A stretch of DNA of 48,162 bases from NCBI GenBank assembly GCA_018823415.1, contig JAHJIN010000244.1, forward strand, positions 1 through 48,162, given 5' to 3'. This document shows positions 43,008-48,162 of this stretch, piece by piece (position 1 is the first letter of the stretch; every line of letters starts with the position of its first letter). The translations under genes and the position numbers were made by a program. The notes beneath the pieces are model-generated. The model worked only from the letters and a program-made list of their open reading frames with translations. It searched no databases and was not told where the DNA came from. Origin of the DNA: Chloroflexota bacterium. Lineage in GTDB: Bacteria; Chloroflexota; JAHJIN01.

Positions 43008-43862
43008 ATGAGCCATCACATCCGCGAGTTAGAGGTGACCAGCCTGGGCGAGTTGCTTCAGGCGGTGACGCCGGTGGCCCCGGACCCGCAGAGCGGCCGG
43101 CTGCGCGACAGCGCCGTGTATCGCGGGTCTGTTAACGCCAAATGGCACCTGCTGACGAGCCTGGACCGGCTGGGCATGCCCGCCGGTCCGTCACACGCCA
43201 AGGGCCACCTGGAGACGTATCTGCTGCGCGGTTTTATTCGCTACTCGCGCCCGTATCTGCCCACACGACCTTCTAACGATTGGGAGTTCCTGGTCATTGC
43301 CCAGCACTATGGCCTGCCCACCCGGCTCCTGGATTGGACCTATTCGCCTCTGGTGGCGGCGCACATGGCAACCCTGGGCGGCGATCCCGGCAAGGACCGG
43401 GTGGTCTGGAAACTCGACTGGCGCCGGGTCCACGAGCGCTTTGGCATCCCGCCGCTGGCCCTGATGGTAGACGATCTAGACCGGGTGTTGTATATGAAGG
43501 GCTTTGGCTCGCTGTGGGAGTTGTTCGAGGGCCAGCACACGCCGCAGATGCACTTTGTCTGCATGCTGGAACCCCCGGCCCTCGATGAGCGGATCGTGGC
43601 CCAGTCGGCCACGTTCACCTTGTCTTCAGACAAGACCCGGGCGCTGGACGAGATCCTGGTCGAGGCTGATCTGGCCGAGGCCATGACGCGGTTTATCATC
43701 CCGGCGAACCGGGTGGGCCTGGTGCGCGACCAGCTCGACCTGTGCAGCGTGGACGAGCGCCGTCTGTTTCCCGACCTGAGTGGCGTGGCCGCGGCCATGC
43801 GCCGCTACTATTCTGCCACGGCCACGGAGCAGGTGGGTGGCGTGAACAGCCCCAGCGCCTAG
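43008..43862 (+). CDS. FRG-domain protein
   Basis: This protein has 284 aa with GGAGGA 5 nt before the ATG. The FRG domain is recognised by YRGS near residue 40 and by QHYGLPTRLLDWTYSPLVAAHMA (first part about 107-120). The domain's biochemical role is not settled; FRG proteins occur in many bacteria and phages, sometimes near defence genes, but no such genes are seen here. It stands alone between divergent and convergent neighbours. A TATAAT at 42966-42971 could be its -10 box, but no -35 is visible. There is no signal peptide. Confidence 0.85.
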   Translation: MSHHIRELEVTSLGELLQAVTPVAPDPQSGRLRDSAVYRGSVNAKWHLLTSLDRLGMPAGPSHAKGHLETYLLRGFIRYSRPYLPTRPSNDWEFLVIAQHYGLPTRLLDWTYSPLVAAHMATLGGDPGKDRVVWKLDWRRVHERFGIPPLALMVDDLDRVLYMKGFGSLWELFEGQHTPQMHFVCMLEPPALDERIVAQSATFTLSSDKTRALDEILVEADLAEAMTRFIIPANRVGLVRDQLDLCSVDERRLFPDLSGVAAAMRRYYSATATEQVGGVNSPSA

Positions 43863-43903
43863 TTTGGCGGTGGACTGGTGTGCGCTGCGAGCGGCAATAG
43901 TTC

Positions 43904-43943
43904 GGCGCGGACCAGGCACAGCCCCCTGCGGGCAGTCCGCGCC
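43904..43943. other. Hairpin between the convergent FRG and MOSC genes
   Basis: GGCGCGGAC and GTCCGCGCC form a perfect 9-bp stem around a 22-nt loop. It lacks a U-tract but sits where both genes end, so it may limit read-through. Confidence 0.45.
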
Positions 43944-43976
43944 ATAAGGTTGACTCTGCAGTGGACAGGTCCGCTG

Positions 43977-44423
43977 CTATTCCGGCAGCAACACTTGCAC
44001 CGGATCGCCGGTGCGCACTTCGCCCGGTTCCAACACCTTGACAAAGATACCCTCCCGGGGCATGACGCAGTCGCCGGCCTGGTAATAGATGGCGCAGTGG
44101 TCATGGCACACCTTGCCGATCTGGGTCACTTGCACCAGGGCGGTGCCCAACCGCAGGTGCGTGCCCACCGGCAGCGTGTGGACCTCTAGCCCTTGCGTGG
44201 TGATGTTTTCCGCGAAATCGCCCGGGCCCACGTCCAGCCCGGCTGCCCGCATCTTTTCGATGCTTTCCAGGGCCAGCAGGCTCACCTGGCGGTGCCAGTC
44301 CCCGGCGTGGGCATCCCCTTCCAGGCCCCAGTCCACGCGCAGCACACCGTGGCCCACATCTGTCTTGCGCTCACCCTTGTTTTCGCTCACGCACACAGCC
44401 ACCACTTGACCTTTCACCCTCAT
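43977..44423 (-). CDS. MOSC-domain protein
   Basis: This protein has 148 aa. MOSC domains bind a sulfur carrier or molybdenum cofactor and are often linked to Moco sulfuration or insertion. Features seen are [43 protein letters not shown], and the single conserved Cys in [12 protein letters not shown] that could carry persulfide. Its start overlaps the moaC stop by 4 nt, so it is the last gene of the Moco operon and is translated with moaC. Confidence 0.9.
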   Translation of the reverse strand: MRVKGQVVAVCVSENKGERKTDVGHGVLRVDWGLEGDAHAGDWHRQVSLLALESIEKMRAAGLDVGPGDFAENITTQGLEVHTLPVGTHLRLGTALVQVTQIGKVCHDHCAIYYQAGDCVMPREGIFVKVLEPGEVRTGDPVQVLLPE

Positions 44424-44914
44424 CCTCCATCCTCTTCCAGGACGATGTCACCGCTCTTGCCGCCGGCCTTGCGCACCAGACGCACGTCGGTGATACGCAT
44501 GGCCCGGTCCACGGCCTTGCCCATGTCGTAAATCGTCAGCGCGGCCCCCATTACGGCGGCGAGGGCCTCCATCTCGGCGCCGGTCTTGCCCACGGTATGC
44601 ACCTCGGCGCGAATGTCGATCATGCCGTTGTCGCCCTCATCGCGCAGATCGAAATCCACGGTCACGTGGGTCAGCAGGAGCGGGTGACACAGCGGTACCA
44701 GTTCGGGCGTGCGCTTGGCAGCCATGATGCCGGCTACCCGGGCCACGGCCAGCACGTCGCCCTTGACCAGTGCACCCTGGCGAATGAGGTCCAGGGTCTC
44801 CCGGCGCATGCATACCACGCCCCGAGCCACGGCCACGCGGTCTGTGTCTGCCTTGGCGCCCACGTCCACCATGCGGGCCTGCCCGCGCTCGTCCACGTGC
44901 GTCAGTCTGGACAT
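44420..44914 (-). CDS. moaC: Cyclic pyranopterin monophosphate synthase MoaC
   Basis: This protein has 164 aa. The ATG at 44914 is chosen because GGAGGA lies upstream and translation begins [18 protein letters not shown], as in the family; the longer frame to 45040 runs through moaA and is rejected. Conserved parts are AARVAGI-type loop residues, [12 protein letters not shown] (active-site His-Pro) and [21 protein letters not shown], which includes the catalytic Lys-bearing segment. It converts 3',8-cyclo-GTP, the product of MoaA, to cPMP. It is separated from moaA by a perfect 15-bp palindrome. Confidence 0.95.
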   Translation of the reverse strand: MSRLTHVDERGQARMVDVGAKADTDRVAVARGVVCMRRETLDLIRQGALVKGDVLAVARVAGIMAAKRTPELVPLCHPLLLTHVTVDFDLRDEGDNGMIDIRAEVHTVGKTGAEMEALAAVMGAALTIYDMGKAVDRAMRITDVRLVRKAGGKSGDIVLEEDGG

Positions 44915-44928
44915 CTGCCGTTCCTCCC

Positions 44929-44959
44929 GAAACCCGTTTTCTCCGAGAAAACGGGTTTC
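44929..44959. repeat. 15-bp palindrome between moaA and moaC
   Basis: GAAACCCGTTTTCTC and GAGAAAACGGGTTTC face each other around one central C. It fills the gap from the moaA stop to the ribosome binding site of moaC. In RNA it would be a long hairpin directly upstream of the moaC site, and it could lower moaC translation or partly stop transcription. Confidence 0.7.
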
Positions 44960-44960
44960 T

Positions 44961-45956
44961 CTACCCCCCAATCTGCGCCATCTGTCGGGCGTGCGGCACG
45001 TCACCCACATCCAGATGATGGCGGGCCGGCTTGGCGGCAATGGCCTGAGCGATGATGGTTTCCAGTTCCTGGTCGTCGGCCCCGCCGCGCAAGGCGGCGC
45101 GCAGGTCGATCTCGTCGTCGGAGAGGAGACAGGGCCGGAGCTTGCCGTCGGCCGTCAGGCGCAGGCGATTGCAGTGGAAGCAAAAGTGCTCGCTCACCGG
45201 GGAGATAAAGCCGATAGTGCCCGGCGCGCCCGGCACCCGGCTATACCGCGCCGGCCCGTTGCCGACGACCGGGTCGTGACCGCGCACGGTTTCCAGCGGG
45301 CCTAATGCCGCTTCTATGCGCGCGCGGACCTCGCTCATGGGCACATAGCCGTCGCCAGCCCAGTGTTCGTTGGCGCCCAGGGGCATGATCTCGATAAAGC
45401 GGACGTTTAGTGGTTGCTCCAGGGTGAGCCGGGCGAAATCCACCACCTCGTCGTCATTCAGGCCCCGGGCGACCACGGTGTTGAGTTTGACCGGGGTCAG
45501 CCCGGCGCGCTCGGCCGCTGCGATGCCGGCCCACACGTCCGTCAGCTCACCGCAGCGGGTGATGGCCCGGAATCGGTTGGGCCGCAGGCTGTCCAGGCTC
45601 ACGTTCACGCGACGCAGCCCGGCGGCCGCTAGCGCATCAGCGTGCCGAGGTAGCAGGACGCCGTTGGTGGTCATGCTGATGTCGTCGATGCCCGGCACGG
45701 CGGCGATGAGCCGCACCAGGTCTGGCAGGCCGCGCCGGGCCAGCGGTTCGCCGCCGGTGAGGCGCACCTTGCAGACGCCCAGGGCTGCTGCTGCCTGTAC
45801 CACCCGGGCAATCTCTTCGTAGCGCAGTACGTCCTCGTGCCGAACCAGGTCGATGCCTTCGGCCGGCATGCAATAGACACACCGCAGGTTACAGCGGTCG
45901 GTCACGGAAACGCGCAGATAGTTGATGGGGCGGGCAAAGCTATCGAGACAGGGCAT
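44961..45956 (-). CDS. moaA: GTP 3',8-cyclase MoaA
   Basis: This is a 331-aa radical SAM enzyme. The N-terminal cluster motif is C22-N-L-R-C26-V-Y-C29, with GGEP for SAM binding. The C-terminal second cluster is C-F-H-C followed after 13 residues by C (RPCLL). The chain ends in Gly-Gly (MAQIGG), the conserved MoaA tail that enters the active site. It cyclises GTP in the first step of molybdopterin synthesis. It lies 57 nt downstream of the moeA-like gene and upstream of moaC, matching a Moco operon. Confidence 0.96.
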   Translation of the reverse strand: MPCLDSFARPINYLRVSVTDRCNLRCVYCMPAEGIDLVRHEDVLRYEEIARVVQAAAALGVCKVRLTGGEPLARRGLPDLVRLIAAVPGIDDISMTTNGVLLPRHADALAAAGLRRVNVSLDSLRPNRFRAITRCGELTDVWAGIAAAERAGLTPVKLNTVVARGLNDDEVVDFARLTLEQPLNVRFIEIMPLGANEHWAGDGYVPMSEVRARIEAALGPLETVRGHDPVVGNGPARYSRVPGAPGTIGFISPVSEHFCFHCNRLRLTADGKLRPCLLSDDEIDLRAALRGGADDQELETIIAQAIAAKPARHHLDVGDVPHARQMAQIGG

Positions 45957-46013
45957 GGGTTTCGTGTAGCGTAGAGCGGGAAGCGGCGAGCGAATTCGGT
46001 CACGCTCCAGGCT

Positions 46014-47255
46014 CTACTCCTCCGGTTGGTCGATGCGGATGGCGGTCACCTCGTCGCCCGGCTCATAGTGCGACGTGCCCGGCTCCAGTTGCAAAAAAGC
46101 ATTGGCCCCCACCAGTGAGAGCACGCGGCCCGAGGTCTGCCGGCCGGTGACCTCGGCCCACCAGTCGCCATCACCGCGCTCAGGATGAGCGTGCTCAATG
46201 CGGGCGCGCATGAACTCGACGCGCTGACCGGTGCAGTCCAGCGCGTGGGCCAGCCTGGCGCGGACCGGGGGCCGGAACAGGCGCGTGTGCCCGGCCAACG
46301 CCCGCAGCGCTGGCCGCACGTGGTTCTCGAACGTGACCAGGGATGCCGCCGGGAACCCCGGTAGCCCAAAAACGAGCTGCGCGCGGCCGTCGGGGCGCTG
46401 GACCGTGGCGAACACAAAGGGTCGGCCCGGCTTTTGCGCCACCTGCCCAAAATGTACCTGGGCGTGCCCCTCAATGACGACGCGGCTCAGGTCGCGCTCG
46501 CCCATGCTGACGCCGCCGGAGGTGATGAGCACGTCTGCCTGCGATAGGCCCCGGGCCACACACGCCGCCAGGGCCTCGTCGTCGTCGCCGGCGATGCCCA
46601 GAGAGAGCACGTGGGCGCCGGCCTGCTGCGCGGCGGCCATGAGCGCCGGTCGGTTGGAGTCGCGGATCTGGCCCGGGATGCACGGCTCGCCGGCATCCAC
46701 CAGTTCGTCGCCGGTGGAGAGCACCGCCACGCGGGGCCGGGGATGGGCCAGCACCCGGTCCCGGCCAATGGCCGCCAGCACACCGATCTCGGCCGGCCCC
46801 AACACGGCGCCGGCCGCCAGCACGACCTCGCCGGCCGCCACGTCCTCGCCCACGGGGCGCACGTGGTTGCCCGGGCGCGGCGCTTTGCGCGGCGTCATCA
46901 CGCCGTCGCGCTCCGCCGTATCCTCCACCTTGATGACGGCGTCGGCGCCGGCCGGGAGCGGGGCGCCGGTGGTGATGGTGGTTGCCTGGCCCGGTCCCAC
47001 CGTCACCTCGATGGCCGGGCCGGCCCACTGCGCCGCCACCACGCGCCGGAGGGCGTCTCCGTCGGCGGCACGCACTGCGTACCCATCCATGGCCGACGCC
47101 GGAAAGGGCGGGATGGGGGCGTCGGCCCGGACCTCCTCGGCCAGCACCAGGCCCAGGGCGTCATAGATGGACACGGGAACCGGCGGCAAGGGCCAGGCGT
47201 AGGCCAGGATAGTGGCGTGAGCTTGTTCGAAAGGTATCATCGGGTAAAGATTCAT
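46014..47255 (-). CDS. moeA: Molybdopterin molybdenumtransferase MoeA
   Basis: This protein has 413 aa with GGAAAG 5 nt before the ATG. It has the four MoeA parts: PPFPASAMDGYAVRA, TTGAPLPAGADAVIKVED, the MoaB/MogA-like domain with VAVLSTGDELV, RDSNRPAL and LITSGGVSMGERD, KPGRPFVFA, then GLPGFPAAS (usually GLPGNPVSS) and a C-terminal beta domain. It inserts molybdate into adenylated molybdopterin. It is the first gene of the Moco operon, directly downstream of the riboswitch and its terminator. Close relatives can be tungsten-specific, so Mo or W cannot be told. Confidence 0.94.
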   Translation of the reverse strand: MNLYPMIPFEQAHATILAYAWPLPPVPVSIYDALGLVLAEEVRADAPIPPFPASAMDGYAVRAADGDALRRVVAAQWAGPAIEVTVGPGQATTITTGAPLPAGADAVIKVEDTAERDGVMTPRKAPRPGNHVRPVGEDVAAGEVVLAAGAVLGPAEIGVLAAIGRDRVLAHPRPRVAVLSTGDELVDAGEPCIPGQIRDSNRPALMAAAQQAGAHVLSLGIAGDDDEALAACVARGLSQADVLITSGGVSMGERDLSRVVIEGHAQVHFGQVAQKPGRPFVFATVQRPDGRAQLVFGLPGFPAASLVTFENHVRPALRALAGHTRLFRPPVRARLAHALDCTGQRVEFMRARIEHAHPERGDGDWWAEVTGRQTSGRVLSLVGANAFLQLEPGTSHYEPGDEVTAIRIDQPEE

Positions 47256-47353
47256 GGCAACTTTCCAAATGTCCGAGTCGTCAGCGGGCGCAAAGCGAGT
47301 GGGTTCAGGTGTTCAAATCTGCTGAATCTGCTCCATCCGCTAACCCTCCAAGC

Positions 47354-47390
47354 AAAACGCCGGGCCCCTCCAAGGAAAGGGAACCCGGCG
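47354..47390 (-). terminator. Intrinsic terminator, expression platform of the Moco riboswitch
   Basis: On the minus strand CGCCGGG (47384-47390) and CCCGGCG (47358-47364) pair, with further pairing of CCCTTT and GGAGGG in between, followed by TTTT (47354-47357). It lies between the riboswitch and moeA, about 100 nt before the start codon, as expected for ligand-controlled termination. Confidence 0.75.
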
Positions 47391-47414
47391 CATCCTGCTC
47401 CTGCAGACGCCGTT

Positions 47415-47519
47415 GTTCTCCTTTCCACTGGGAGGCGCGACCGTTTCCCGTCGCACCCTACCGCCCGGCGACCGTAGGCCACGCTTTCGCGGGCCGGTAG
47501 GTCGGTCGGGTCGGAGAAC
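47415..47519 (-). ncRNA. Moco (or Tuco) riboswitch aptamer
   Basis: On the minus strand the outer stem GTTCTCC/GGAGAAC (47513-47519 and 47415-47421) encloses several stems, two of them capped by GAAA-type loops (CGC-GAAA-GCG and GCGAC...GTCGC). The conserved signature GCGCCTCCC followed by GTGGAAAGG near the 3' side, and the CCGACC block near the 5' side, match what I know of the Moco RNA motif. The position directly before a Moco operon supports the call. Binding of cofactor would be expected to stop transcription at the following terminator. Confidence 0.8.
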
Positions 47520-47527
47520 CTGGCGGT

Positions 47528-47556
47528 ATTATACACGATGTGTGATGGTTGGTAAA
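47528..47556 (-). promoter_or_regulatory. Promoter of the Moco operon
   Basis: On the minus strand TTTACC (47551-47556) and TATAAT (47528-47533) are separated by 17 nt. Transcription would start near 47521, just before the first base of the riboswitch outer stem. Confidence 0.7.
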
Positions 47557-47690
47557 GCAGGCGTATTCACTCGTGTAAAATGTTACCGGACATGGTATGA
47601 CTCCCCTGAAACAAGTCCACGTCAGTAGTCAAGAACCGCGAAGCGATGTACAATGTATGGGCCTCGAACCTATTCAGCGGAGGGCCCCCG

Positions 47691-48162
47691 ATGTTCAAGA
47701 AGAATGACGGTCATCTCCAGCGCTCCGTGTTTGACACGGTCGCGGCTTTGCCCAAGAGCCTGCAGCGGGCACTGGAACGCTCCTGGGCTGGCACCTTCTA
47801 CCGTGACTTTCGCTTCGCGTGTCGGATCGTCGAAGATCGTTTTGCTGGGCTCTACTCGGCCAAGGGCTCGCGGCCCAATACGCCGGTCAACGTGCTGGTA
47901 GGCCTGGAAGTGCTGAAAGCGGGCCATGGCTGGTCGGATGAAGAAATGTACCACCATTTCTGCTTCGATATCCAGGTGCGCTATGCCCTGGGCCTGCGGG
48001 CGCTACTGCCCGTCGGGTTGACCCTGCGTACGGTCTACAACGTCCGGCGGACCTTGCCGGGTGCCTTCCGCAAAGCCTTGCGCCAACACTGGGAGCGGAC
48101 GGGCGAAGACCTGTTTGGGCTGGCGGTCGAGCAAGTGACGGATGCACAAATCGCGGCCTACG
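47691..48162 (+). CDS. IS1182-family-like transposase, N-terminal part cut by the window edge
   Basis: The frame from the ATG at 47691 stays open for 157 codons to the window end; GGAGG lies about 9 nt upstream. It begins MFKKNDGHLQRSVFDTV and contains SWAGTFYRDFRF, LYSAKGSRPNTPVN, LVGLEVLKAGHGWSDEE and FDIQVRYALGLR, the DUF772 region at the N-terminus of IS1182/IS5-like transposases. The catalytic DDE residues would lie beyond the window. No terminal inverted repeat was identified in 47541-47690. Being at the edge, it is a likely repeat that broke the assembly. Confidence 0.8.
   Translation, partial: MFKKNDGHLQRSVFDTVAALPKSLQRALERSWAGTFYRDFRFACRIVEDRFAGLYSAKGSRPNTPVNVLVGLEVLKAGHGWSDEEMYHHFCFDIQVRYALGLRALLPVGLTLRTVYNVRRTLPGAFRKALRQHWERTGEDLFGLAVEQVTDAQIAAY

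Overview
The window is GC-rich, densely coded DNA from a bacterium. The lineage is probably Chloroflexota; this is an inference from the mix of gene families, not a marker-gene result. The supporting signs are many exported lipoproteins with Pro/Thr-rich linkers and PD40 or WD40 propellers, very long multidomain surface proteins ending in an [FY]LPL tail, a DUF418 protein, and a B12-binding radical SAM protein. Both window edges cut mobile-type genes: a small unknown gene at 1-171 and an IS1182-like transposase at 47691-48162.

Layout. (a) 1-7621 (+): an array of secreted proteins: a VCBS/FG-GAP protein that seems to have lost its leader, a WD40 lipoprotein, two PD40 lipoproteins, a membrane-anchored amidohydrolase and a broken B12-binding radical SAM gene. 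(b) 7621 to about 10100 (-): a small serine-recombinase element inside the radical SAM gene, with a 52-aa ORF and a ribbon-helix-helix regulator behind a consensus sigma-70 promoter. It is followed by a 484-bp non-coding island bounded by 14-bp inverted repeats. (c) 10683-24385 (+): the array resumes with two large PD40 lipoproteins (one fused to a DOMON/CBM9-like and an FGE-sulfatase-like domain, one to a metallo-beta-lactamase fold), a gluzincin-type peptidase, an M28 lipoprotein, and a 2057-aa fusion of DUF418, M28, two degenerate gluzincin domains and a second M28. (d) 24657-36014 (+): a GT2 glycosyltransferase, two giant surface proteins (1048 and 1379 aa), an M20 peptidase, a HypA-like protein and a cytoplasmic amidohydrolase, closed by a strong bidirectional terminator.

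(e) 36095-42848 (-): a zinc metallopeptidase (YugP type), then a Yip1 protein, a MarR regulator, a MacA/HlyD-like adaptor, an ABC ATPase, a MacB/FtsX-like permease and a PD40 lipoprotein. The last six probably form one transport operon read from a consensus promoter. (f) 43008-43862 (+): a lone FRG-domain protein. (g) 43977-47255 (-): a molybdenum-cofactor operon (moeA-like, moaA, moaC, MOSC) preceded by a convincing Moco riboswitch, an intrinsic terminator and a promoter.

The main story is a secreted hydrolase and propeller island that grew by duplication. The pair 2595/3644 and the pair 10683/13084 are paralogous couples that share leaders and propellers but differ at their C-termini. In 3644 the metallo-beta-lactamase tail was lost through a deletion and a frameshift. 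The 2057-aa fusion combines an intact M28 site, two inactivated gluzincin sites and an M28 copy with a Glu-to-Gln change at the presumed catalytic base.
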